Below, one piece after another: positions 1-6,117 of a DNA stretch of 7,941 nucleotides (position 1 is the first letter of the stretch; every line of letters begins with the position of its first letter). Source of the DNA: Clostridiales bacterium (GTDB taxonomy: Bacteria; Bacillota; Clostridia; Tissierellales; Dethiosulfatibacteraceae); the NCBI GenBank assembly GCA_003446975.1, contig DMAP01000257.1, forward strand, positions 1-7,941, in the 5' to 3' direction. A model generated the notes under the pieces. It was not told where the DNA came from. It was given only the letters and a program-made list of their open reading frames with translations, and did not search any database. The position numbers and the translations under genes are program-made.

Positions 1-817
1 CGTCTGCCAGCTCAAAACGTCCTTTGCGCATGGCCACAGCCCCGGTAAAGGCCCCTTTTTCATATCCAAACATTTCCGATTCAAGTAGATTCTCAGGAAT
101 TGCTGAGCAGTTCAATGTTACAAAAGGATTATTCTTTCTATCGCTATTCGAGTAAATTTCCTTGGCTACCACTTCCTTTCCAACACCACTATCTCCAAGA
201 ATCAATATGGATGCATCAGTCTTTGAAACAATTGGAATCAGCGATCTGATATCACGAATACTTTTGGAATCGCCTATCAATTTTGATGCTCTCTTGGTCT
301 CCTTATAATATTTCAGTTTGCTAAGCAATGCTTTATTCTTCTGTATTTCCGCTTCAAGTTTCTCCTTCAATTCTGAGGTTCTTGTTAAATCTTGTATGAA
401 TGTGTAGACATAAATTATATTATTATTATCATCAAAGATAGGTGTACTGGTAACCATAATATTTCTTTTATCAGGTGAATGGGTAACCATGGACACCTTT
501 TCTTTTTTTTCCAGGACTTCTGTAGCAGCAGATTTTGTCGAATAATTTTGGTAGTAGATATAATCATTTTCTGATTTATTCCCGGAATTGACATTTGAGT
601 TGTTAATGGACATGAAATACATAAGTTGGTTTTTCATCAACTCATCTATAGGTTTGCCAATGGCCTCAGATTTTTTTAATTTATAAGCATTAACCCATGC
701 ATGATTTACAAACACAACGATACCTTTATTGTCTACTATATGGATAGGTGTATCGATAAAATCTGATACGATACATGCGCTTAAATCTTCACATCTTGCA
801 ATGTCTTGTTTACTCAT
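1..817 (-). CDS. Sigma-54-dependent transcriptional activator, PAS + AAA+ (C-terminal part outside window)
   Basis: The frame reads leftward from ATG 815-817 and is open to the window edge, giving 272 N-terminal residues. The start is supported by a strong AAGGAGGTG ribosome site just upstream. Residues about 12-145 look like one PAS sensor domain (PIHIVDNKGIVVFVN near 24-38; the closing strand YVYTFIQDLT at 136-145). A charged, probably coiled-coil linker follows at about 146-175. The sigma-54 AAA+ domain begins near 179 with Walker A GDSGVGKE (208-215) and the sigma-54 contact loop GAFTGA (255-260), both intact. Walker B, the arginine finger and the helix-turn-helix would lie beyond the edge. 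Proteins of this type hydrolyse ATP to open sigma-54 polymerase complexes. The gene is divergent from an operon that has a -24/-12 promoter, so it is very probably that operon's activator, with an effector bound by PAS. No receiver domain is present, so it is not a classic two-component response regulator. Confidence 0.93.
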   Translation of the reverse strand, partial: MSKQDIARCEDLSACIVSDFIDTPIHIVDNKGIVVFVNHAWVNAYKLKKSEAIGKPIDELMKNQLMYFMSINNSNVNSGNKSENDYIYYQNYSTKSAATEVLEKKEKVSMVTHSPDKRNIMVTSTPIFDDNNNIIYVYTFIQDLTRTSELKEKLEAEIQKNKALLSKLKYYKETKRASKLIGDSKSIRDIRSLIPIVSKTDASILILGDSGVGKEVVAKEIYSNSDRKNNPFVTLNCSAIPENLLESEMFGYEKGAFTGAVAMRKGRFELAD

Positions 818-843
818 AGTTACACCTCCTTGCCAATAATTGT

Positions 844-872
844 AACATATTTGATTTGGTGAAACAATTCAA
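844..872 (-). promoter_or_regulatory. Possible sigma-A promoter of the activator gene
   Basis: Read on the minus strand, TTGAAT (plus 867-872) and TATGTT (plus 844-849) are separated by 17 bp. Each box matches four of six consensus positions. It lies about 27 bp upstream of the activator's ATG, which would give a very short leader. In DNA this A+T-rich such matches arise by chance, so this is a weak call. If real, its -35 box overlaps the left arm of the inverted repeat at 869-881. Confidence 0.35.
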
Positions 873-928
873 ATAATACAAATACACATCATTAATACAA
901 AAATAAATTACATTATTGTATTATTTGA
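869..928. promoter_or_regulatory. Candidate upstream activating sequence (13-bp inverted repeat plus extra half site)
   Basis: TCAAATAATACAA (869-881) is the exact reverse complement of TTGTATTATTTGA (916-928), with 34 bp between the arms. The core TAATACAA occurs again at 893-900, so there are three copies of one 8-base half site, two direct and one inverted. The centre lies roughly 175 bp upstream of the predicted sigma-54 start, within the usual 100-200 bp range of enhancers for this activator class. Binding by the divergent activator is an inference; the A+T richness lowers confidence. Confidence 0.5.
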
Positions 929-1048
929 GGTGCAAAATTTATTTATGATTTTGCCATTTTAGAATTCTATCAGTTTAAATAATTAGAAATGTCGTATTTA
1001 GAAAGGTTACAGACTATAATGTCTTGATTTCTAAGGAATATTATAATT

Positions 1049-1064
1049 TGGCATGCAATTTGCA
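1049..1064 (+). promoter_or_regulatory. Sigma-54 (-24/-12) promoter of the catabolic operon
   Basis: TGGCATG, four bases, then TTGCA: this matches the consensus TGGCACG-N4-TTGCA at all but one position, with the essential GG (1050-1051) and GC (1062-1063) at the correct spacing. By the usual geometry transcription would start near 1075, leaving a leader of about 39 nt before the ATG at 1114. The divergent sigma-54 activator next door makes this a high-confidence call. Confidence 0.9.
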
Positions 1065-1113
1065 CTAAGGTATATAGGAATAAAAGAATATGATATCAAC
1101 ATGAGGATATGAA

Positions 1114-1683
1114 ATGAAGATGATACTAGCTTTCAACGGCAGTCCAAATCCAATCGGCAATACTTCTATTGCTTTAAACATTGTAACGAATGAATTGAAC
1201 AAAAGGAATATTTTGACTGAAAATATTCAAATTGGGGGAAAAACAATCAGACCCTGTAAAGGATGTAGAAAATGTTGGGATTTGAAGAACAAGCAATGCG
1301 TCATTACGAATGATATTGTTAATGATTTAATCTTGAAAATGTATCGATCGGATGGGTTTATTATTGGCAGCCCGGTTTACACATCAAATGTAACAGCAGA
1401 AGTCAAAGCTTTTATAGACCGTACGAATTTTGTTGCAAAAGCGAACGATTCTATGTTCAAGGGTAAAATCGGAGCTCCAGTCATAGTAGCAACAAAAACC
1501 GGCGCAACATTCGCATACGCGGCGATCAATTTTATGTTTGGCATATCCGAAATGATTACTGTAGGCTCAACATATTGGAATTCAGCTTTTGGGAAAATGC
1601 CAGGAGATATTCTAAGTGATGATGAGGGAATCAGAAGTTTTGTGAATCTTGGTAAGAACATGGCAGAAATGCTAAATAAATAA
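1114..1683 (+). CDS. Flavodoxin-fold NAD(P)H/FMN-dependent reductase, possibly an iron-sulfur flavoprotein
   Basis: This 189-residue protein belongs to the NADPH-dependent FMN reductase / multimeric flavodoxin group. The N-terminal strand ILAFNGSP leads into the FMN phosphate loop GSPNPIGNT (9-17), and GSPVYTSN (85-92) forms the second flavin loop, followed by the usual helix containing FIDRT. A cysteine cluster C48-x2-C51-x2-C54-x7-C62 follows the first half. It fits the compact CX2CX2CX4-7C pattern of iron-sulfur flavoproteins that carry a 4Fe-4S cluster, so the protein may be an electron carrier or a reductase for the imported compound. It is the first gene of the operon, 50 bp after the sigma-54 -12 box, with GAGG seven bases before the ATG. 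The next gene begins 20 nt after its stop. Family membership is clear. The substrate is unknown, and cluster binding is inferred from cysteine spacing. Confidence 0.88.
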   Translation: MKMILAFNGSPNPIGNTSIALNIVTNELNKRNILTENIQIGGKTIRPCKGCRKCWDLKNKQCVITNDIVNDLILKMYRSDGFIIGSPVYTSNVTAEVKAFIDRTNFVAKANDSMFKGKIGAPVIVATKTGATFAYAAINFMFGISEMITVGSTYWNSAFGKMPGDILSDDEGIRSFVNLGKNMAEMLNK

Positions 1684-1703
1684 ACGTTAAAGGAGGTTGC
1701 GTT

Positions 1704-2579
1704 ATGAGTAGAGAAATTTTAAAAGGGGTAATAGACATACATATTCATGCCGGTCCATCGGTAGCGGATAGAGAAGTTGATGCGGGAGATATGCTGATAA
1801 GAGCACAAGAAGCTGGCTACGCTGGGTTTCTGGTAAAAGACCATTATTTCCCCAGCATGTTGGGAACTAAAATGGTAGAGAAACATATGGGCAATGGAAG
1901 CTGTAAAGTTTACGGATCTATGGCTTTGAATAACTCAATTGGTCTATTTAATCTAAAAGCAGTCGACACAGCAAGGCAAATGGACGCCAAAATTATTTAT
2001 TTTCCAACTGTTTCAACGCTGAAACACATAACAGATCATTCAAAAGCTGCATTTGTAGGAGCCGGGAAAGCTTCAGTGAATGAAAATCCAATTGTCTATG
2101 TGGATCAGTCGGGCACCTTTGATCCTGATGCAATAGAAGTTCTAAAATATATGGCCAAGCATGATATGGTGCTTGGAACTGGACATGGGTCCTTATGGGA
2201 GATCGATCATCTGGTCGAAAAAGCATTTGAACTTGGATTAAAAAGAGTACTGGTGAATCATCCTCATTACAATGTAAACGCTTCCTATGAACAAATGGCT
2301 AAGTGGTCAAAGATGGGTGCATTTATTGAATTGAATGCATGTGTTTTTAAAGGAGGCTCAAAACTGGGAACGATTGATGATTCTGTAGCGAAAGCTATGA
2401 TTGAAGCATGTGGTGTTGACCAAATCATATTGGATTCTGATTTAGGACAGAAAGGAAATGGTTGTCCTGTAGAAGGATTATTCAACTTTATCAATTTACT
2501 TATGACTCAATTTGGTGTCACCGAGTCAGACATTAACAAAATGACGAAAGATAATCCTAAAAAATTATTGAATATTTAA
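1704..2579 (+). CDS. DUF6282-like metal-dependent hydrolase (amidohydrolase-type TIM barrel)
   Basis: This 291-residue protein opens with DIHIHAGPS (11-19), the D-x-H-x-H metal motif at the end of strand 1 of amidohydrolase/PHP-like barrels. Other probable metal or catalytic residues sit at strand ends: K45-D46-H47, H161 in GTGHGS, H186 and H188 in NHPHYN, E209, and D244/D246 in LDSDLGQ. This layout fits a one- or two-metal hydrolase that opens a lactone, amide or similar bond. I recall such proteins as DUF6282, with no assigned reaction; that name is from memory. The start is fixed by AAAGGAGG (1689-1696) seven bases before the ATG. Residues 105-125 (LKHITDHSKAAF and following) may be a substrate lid. 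Placed between a flavoprotein and a cupin and ahead of a TRAP importer, it is probably a central catabolic step. No signal peptide is seen, so it is cytoplasmic. Confidence 0.82.
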   Translation: MSREILKGVIDIHIHAGPSVADREVDAGDMLIRAQEAGYAGFLVKDHYFPSMLGTKMVEKHMGNGSCKVYGSMALNNSIGLFNLKAVDTARQMDAKIIYFPTVSTLKHITDHSKAAFVGAGKASVNENPIVYVDQSGTFDPDAIEVLKYMAKHDMVLGTGHGSLWEIDHLVEKAFELGLKRVLVNHPHYNVNASYEQMAKWSKMGAFIELNACVFKGGSKLGTIDDSVAKAMIEACGVDQIILDSDLGQKGNGCPVEGLFNFINLLMTQFGVTESDINKMTKDNPKKLLNI

Positions 2580-2593
2580 CAATACAAATTAAA

Positions 2594-2614
2594 TTGGTAG
2601 GCAGAGCCTATTAA
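2594..2614 (+). other. Small intra-operon hairpin
   Basis: TTGGTAGGC, a three-base loop AGA, and GCCTATTAA can pair as nine base pairs, including two G-U pairs, in the 58-nt gap between the hydrolase and the cupin. No run of T follows, so it is not a typical terminator. It may protect or help process the message, or be chance. Confidence 0.35.
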
Positions 2615-2637
2615 ATAAAAAACCAGGAGGATTTAAA

Positions 2638-3027
2638 ATGACTACAGTAGCATCAGGTAATTGGAACACTTCACCGTGGGAACCGGTAAGAGAGGGAATA
2701 ACTAGAGTTGTATTTGCGATGGAGGCAGATAGTGTATGCTGCACCATCGGAAGAGTTGAAAATGGAAATGAGGTGAAGCCTCATAGGCATCCCAATGAAC
2801 AGGTTGCATTGGTTTTAGAAGGAGAGTGTGACTATTATGTTGATGGCGTTCCTTATCGCTTGACACCAGGTTCTTGGGTAACTGTGCCATCTAATGTTGA
2901 ACACTATATACATGTTTATGACAGTCCTGTACCATGTATGCAAATGGATATATTCACACCGGATAGACCAGAATATACCGAAGCATATTCAAAATTCCTT
3001 GATTCATTGAAAAAGACAGAAGAATAA
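2638..3027 (+). CDS. Small single-domain cupin (KdgF-like metal site)
   Basis: This 129-residue protein has one cupin barrel. Motif 1 is G44 to G62 with H49-x-H51 and then E54-Q55; motif 2 is G78 to H89 (GSWVTVPSNVEH). Metal ligands are likely H49, H51, H89 and either E54 or Q55. Q55, followed by VALVLEG, recalls the HxHPxEQ pattern of KdgF-type cupins, which act on unsaturated uronates, but this kind of cupin is functionally diverse. Its length is normal for a one-domain enzyme. CCAGGAGG lies about eight bases before the ATG. In this operon it may catalyse an isomerisation, tautomerisation or ring opening after the hydrolase. An alternative is a small sensor cupin, less likely because it has no DNA-binding domain. 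The fold is confident, the reaction unknown. Confidence 0.85.
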   Translation: MTTVASGNWNTSPWEPVREGITRVVFAMEADSVCCTIGRVENGNEVKPHRHPNEQVALVLEGECDYYVDGVPYRLTPGSWVTVPSNVEHYIHVYDSPVPCMQMDIFTPDRPEYTEAYSKFLDSLKKTEE

Positions 3028-3098
3028 ATAGTAATATTCACGTAGTAAATTCCATGATAAAATTGATTAATAATCTAGAAAGCGAAAGGAAGGATAAA

Positions 3099-4151
3099 AT
3101 GAACAAAAAAGTTAAAACGTTAATGATTTTGGCGTTGATTTTTAGTTTGCTGCTTTCTGGTTGTGGAGGTAACACAACACCTACACAAGCCAGTTCAACA
3201 ACGCAAGGCGATCAATCAACAGAAACACCTGCAGAACCTATAAACATTACCTTTGCTGACTACGGTAATAGCGCTATGGCACCAGCTGATGCTTACAGAT
3301 ATGCTATAGAGTATATCAGTGAAAAAAGCAATGGAAGAATTATCATAGATTATATTCCAAACGCTGTACTTGGAAATGAGACTGAGATGATACAGCAACT
3401 GATGGATGGTACGACAAAGATGGCAACATTAGGAACCAGCACATTCAGTCTCTATACTGATAAACTGGAAGCCTTCCAGATTCCATTCCTGATCACTGAT
3501 TATGAAATACAGCAGAAAGCTTTTAATAGCCCTGAAGGTAAGGCTTTGTTAGCGGAATCAGAAACTTATGGCATAAAAATTGTTGGATTTGCAGAAAACG
3601 GCATAAGACATTTTGCTAATAATATTCGCCCGGTCAAAACACCTTCAGACTTAAATGGGCTGAAACTTAGAATAGTACCAAGTCAGATGCTGCGTCAATC
3701 AATGGAATTACTGGGAGCCAATCCAACACCTTTGAACTATGGTGAGATTTATACAGCACTTCAGAACAAAGTTATAGATGGCATGGAGATAAACATCACG
3801 TCAATGTATGCCATGAAGCATTACGAGGTTATCAAGTATGTTTCTGAAATTGGTATGTATCCATTCCCTGCTGTTGTTTGTTTCAATCTTGATTTCTGGA
3901 ATTCTTTGAGCCAAGCGGATCAGGATTTGATAACCGAAGGCTTTGCAAAAGGGACTAAGAAACTGTTCGAAGAGTATCTACCGAATTTCGAAGAAGTTGC
4001 CAGAAAGGCATGTGATGATATAGGAATAGAATTTAATGTAATTGAAGATAGAGAAGCTTTTAGACAATTAGTGTTACCTGTCTACGATGATTATAGAGCG
4101 AGAGATCCAAAAATTGCAGCCTTTATTGACGCTGTGCTCAGTTTTCAGTGA
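3099..4151 (+). CDS. dctP: TRAP transporter substrate-binding lipoprotein, DctP family
   Basis: This is the extracellular solute-binding protein of a TRAP importer, 350 residues from ATG 3099. That start is chosen because AAAGGAAGG stands just before it and a clean lipoprotein signal follows: a basic MNKKVK, a hydrophobic stretch 7-19, and lipobox LSGC with the lipidated cysteine at 22. An in-frame ATG at 3054 has no ribosome site and would put 15 polar residues ahead of the signal. A Ser/Thr/Gln-rich linker (about 24-47) tethers the mature domain. Family hallmarks are GLKLRIVPS (188-195) with R191, probably the arginine that grips the substrate carboxylate, and NPTPLNYGEIYTALQ (208-222) followed by V-I-D-G-M-E. 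The ligand is therefore probably an organic acid. It lies between the cupin and dctQ; a strong hairpin follows the gene. Confidence 0.94.
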   Translation: MNKKVKTLMILALIFSLLLSGCGGNTTPTQASSTTQGDQSTETPAEPINITFADYGNSAMAPADAYRYAIEYISEKSNGRIIIDYIPNAVLGNETEMIQQLMDGTTKMATLGTSTFSLYTDKLEAFQIPFLITDYEIQQKAFNSPEGKALLAESETYGIKIVGFAENGIRHFANNIRPVKTPSDLNGLKLRIVPSQMLRQSMELLGANPTPLNYGEIYTALQNKVIDGMEINITSMYAMKHYEVIKYVSEIGMYPFPAVVCFNLDFWNSLSQADQDLITEGFAKGTKKLFEEYLPNFEEVARKACDDIGIEFNVIEDREAFRQLVLPVYDDYRARDPKIAAFIDAVLSFQ

Positions 4152-4159
4152 CATATAAA

Positions 4160-4201
4160 GTATTTAGTCTTAATCAATTTTATATGATTAAGGCTAAATA
4201 C
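4160..4201 (+). promoter_or_regulatory. Long hairpin between dctP and dctQ (attenuation or mRNA stabilising)
   Basis: A 17-base arm (4160-4176) and its complement (4185-4201) pair fully except for one G-U wobble, around an eight-base loop. It begins eight bases after the dctP stop, in a 121-nt gap, the largest inside the operon. No T run follows, so it is a poor intrinsic terminator. A 3' stabiliser or partial stop would raise dctP message above dctQM, which suits a transporter needing excess binding protein. The pairing is seen; the function is inferred. Confidence 0.72.
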
Positions 4202-4272
4202 CACTTTCAAAGATGCATGCTGATAAGTAATGTGTGAAACAAGTGGTTAAAAGGTTAAAAAGGAGAATACAT

Positions 4273-4773
4273 ATGGAAATTGTTAAAAAAATACTAGATA
4301 AAATCGCAGAAATGATTAAGTATTTGCTTGGCATATTGCTTGCGGTAATGTTAATAGTGGCATTAATGGAGGTTTTCAGACGTTATTTTATCGGCAAATC
4401 ATTCGCTTGGTCAGAGGAGTTAATCAGATATCTAATCATTTGGATTTCGTTTCTTGGAGGAGCTATTGGTTATAAATATCAAAATCTTGTTTTTTTTGAC
4501 ATGGTTTTAGGGAAATTAAAAGGAAAAGCGAAATATGCTGTAGTTTTGATGGTAAATACAATCAGCCTTGCATTTGTATCATATATTTTTGTCAATTCCA
4601 TTCAAACATTGCTAAAACCATCTATCCTCCATCAAAAAAGTGTAGGGTTACAGTTGCCGATGATTGTTCCATTCTTAGCGGCACCTATTGGACTAGGATT
4701 AATGATATTGTTCGCATTGTACCATTACAAGGTAATTATTGATTATAACAGGGAAGGAGGGTTTGACCAATGA
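4273..4773 (+). CDS. dctQ: TRAP transporter small membrane subunit, DctQ family
   Basis: The small integral-membrane subunit has 166 residues from ATG 4273, preceded by AAAAAGGAG at eight bases. An in-frame GTG at 4234 would add a 13-residue basic leader and has no comparable ribosome site, so it was not chosen. Four hydrophobic segments are visible at about 16-34, 51-67, 88-107 and 128-150. The family signature lies after segment 1: FRRYFIGKSFAWSEELIRY (35-53), with the conserved RY and W-S-E-E. DctQ links the binding protein to the DctM channel in Na+- or proton-driven uptake. Its stop overlaps the dctM start in ATGA, implying translational coupling and equal amounts of the two proteins. 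Confidence 0.92.
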   Translation: MEIVKKILDKIAEMIKYLLGILLAVMLIVALMEVFRRYFIGKSFAWSEELIRYLIIWISFLGGAIGYKYQNLVFFDMVLGKLKGKAKYAVVLMVNTISLAFVSYIFVNSIQTLLKPSILHQKSVGLQLPMIVPFLAAPIGLGLMILFALYHYKVIIDYNREGGFDQ

Positions 4774-6047
4774 CTTTAGCGATAGTAGCGTTTGTATTCA
4801 CATTATTGGCTGGTGTTCCAATTGCGATGGTCCTTGGCATTTCAGGTCTCTTTCATATAATAGAGATAGGGAATCCTCAATATTTCAGTGTCATCACTCA
4901 GAGAATCTTTACAGGCATGGACGTCGTTGGATTAACTACAATTCCATTCTTTATTGTAGCAGGCGAGGTCATGAATGCTAGTGGCGTTACCAACAAGCTT
5001 TTAGATTTTACTAGGAGTTTGATTGGTCATTTTAGAGGCGGATTGGCTTACGCAACAGTATTTATTGCAATGATTTTGTCCGCAATCCTCGGATCAGCCA
5101 ATGCAGTTGCATCAATCCTTTGTGCGGTTTTAATTCCAGAGATGAAAAAAGACAATTATCCTGAAGAATTTAGTGGTGCGCTAATTGCTTCATCAGGTAT
5201 TCTAGGACCTGTTATCCCACCTAGTGTAACCTTTGTCTATTTCAGTGTTATCAGCAATGTGTCTGTCAATGGACTTTTCATGGGAGGAATCATTCCTGGA
5301 CTTTTATTGGGAGCGGGATTCATGGTAATTATCGGAATTAGTGTCAAAGCCTTGAATTTGGCAAAAGGGGAACCATTCGCCTTGAAAAGGCTCTTTTCAT
5401 CATTTTTACATGCTTTACCTGCTTTGATTGTGCCCTTTATCATGGTTGGTGGAATAATGACTGGTGTTTTCACACCAACTGAATCAGGAGCAGTTGCAGT
5501 ATTGGCCGCCATACTAGCTGGCTTATTTTACCGTAAGTTCAAGTTCTCATATTTACCTGGCATTTTTACTAGAGCGGCTATAACGACCGCTGGAATATTC
5601 TTGATTATCGGCTTTGGAAATTTAATAGGCTGGTCTATGGCTATTGATAGGATCCCACAAGCCATTTCAGCTGCGATTCTGGGAGTTACAACAAGCAAGA
5701 CTATAATAATACTTATGATGCTTGGCATGCTCGTTTTGATTGGTTGTGTTATGGAAGCTACTGCAGCAATACTAATCTTCACACCGGTAATGCTCCCAAT
5801 AGCTTTGGCTATTGGAATGCATCCAATTCACTTCGGTATTGTATTCTGTATCATGTTGACGATAGCACTTGTAACACCTCCTGTTGGTATGGTGTTGTTT
5901 GTCACATCCAATATAACTCAAATTTCACTCAATAAATTGAGTAGGGCTGTCATGCCATTTGTGATTATCGCATTTGTTATTACCACAATTCTGGCATTTG
6001 TACCGGGGTTGACCCTTTGGATACCTAAATTATTGGGTATAGTTTAA
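4770..6047 (+). CDS. dctM: TRAP transporter large permease subunit, DctM family
   Basis: The transport channel subunit has 425 residues, the usual length for DctM, and is almost wholly hydrophobic with roughly a dozen membrane segments. Characteristic elements are LAGVPIAM (13-20), SAILGSANAVAS (104-115), the re-entrant motif GPVIPPS (146-152), and TPPVG (369-373) in the second half, which mirrors the first in the inverted-repeat architecture of this family. The ATG shares four bases with the dctQ stop and has GGAAGGAGG ten bases upstream, inside dctQ. With DctP and DctQ it makes a complete secondary importer driven by an ion gradient rather than ATP. No frameshift or truncation is seen. Confidence 0.95.
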   Translation: MTLAIVAFVFTLLAGVPIAMVLGISGLFHIIEIGNPQYFSVITQRIFTGMDVVGLTTIPFFIVAGEVMNASGVTNKLLDFTRSLIGHFRGGLAYATVFIAMILSAILGSANAVASILCAVLIPEMKKDNYPEEFSGALIASSGILGPVIPPSVTFVYFSVISNVSVNGLFMGGIIPGLLLGAGFMVIIGISVKALNLAKGEPFALKRLFSSFLHALPALIVPFIMVGGIMTGVFTPTESGAVAVLAAILAGLFYRKFKFSYLPGIFTRAAITTAGIFLIIGFGNLIGWSMAIDRIPQAISAAILGVTTSKTIIILMMLGMLVLIGCVMEATAAILIFTPVMLPIALAIGMHPIHFGIVFCIMLTIALVTPPVGMVLFVTSNITQISLNKLSRAVMPFVIIAFVITTILAFVPGLTLWIPKLLGIV

Positions 6048-6117
6048 TGCCTTGATTTGAAAAGAAACTAAGTTGTTAACAATTGTTTCATAAAAAAATA
6101 AGAACGGAGAAAGCATA

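Larger units (their letters stand above)
818..1113. other. Divergent regulatory region between activator and operon
   Basis: This 296-bp A+T-rich stretch has no convincing open frame or RNA gene. It contains the candidate enhancer (869-928), the sigma-54 promoter (1049-1064) and the operon leader. Between them lie TTAGAAAT (983-990) and its inverse ATTTCTAA (1027-1034), plus a small AGAC/GTCT inverted repeat (1011-1014 and 1021-1024). These could be a further protein site or chance. The A+T-rich middle would suit the DNA bending that brings an enhancer-bound activator to the polymerase. Confidence 0.7.

Noticed and set aside
1011..1024. AGAC/GTCT hairpin just upstream of the sigma-54 promoter
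   Set aside because: Only four pairs, so too short to call a regulatory site; mentioned only within the intergenic region.
1377..1661. Minus-strand open frame opposite the flavoprotein gene
   Set aside because: It overlaps fully a gene with clear family motifs and has no motif of its own.
3054..3098. Earlier in-frame ATG for dctP adding 15 residues
   Set aside because: It has no ribosome binding site and would place a polar stretch before a textbook lipoprotein signal; ATG 3099 has AAAGGAAGG.
4234..4272. GTG start for dctQ adding 13 residues
   Set aside because: No ribosome site precedes it, whereas ATG 4273 has AAAAAGGAG at good spacing and gives the normal DctQ N-terminus.
4739..4981. 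Plus-strand frame across the dctQ-dctM junction
   Set aside because: It is an out-of-frame reading of two well-supported genes, and its Cys/Ser/Asn/His-rich translation resembles nothing known.
5237..5782. Minus-strand open frames opposite dctM
   Set aside because: They are low-complexity complements of a hydrophobic membrane protein gene, with no ribosome sites or recognisable domains.
6073..6082. TTGTTAACAA palindrome upstream of the aldolase gene
   Set aside because: A 10-bp A+T-rich palindrome in a 70-nt gap is easily due to chance, and no second copy or promoter accompanies it.
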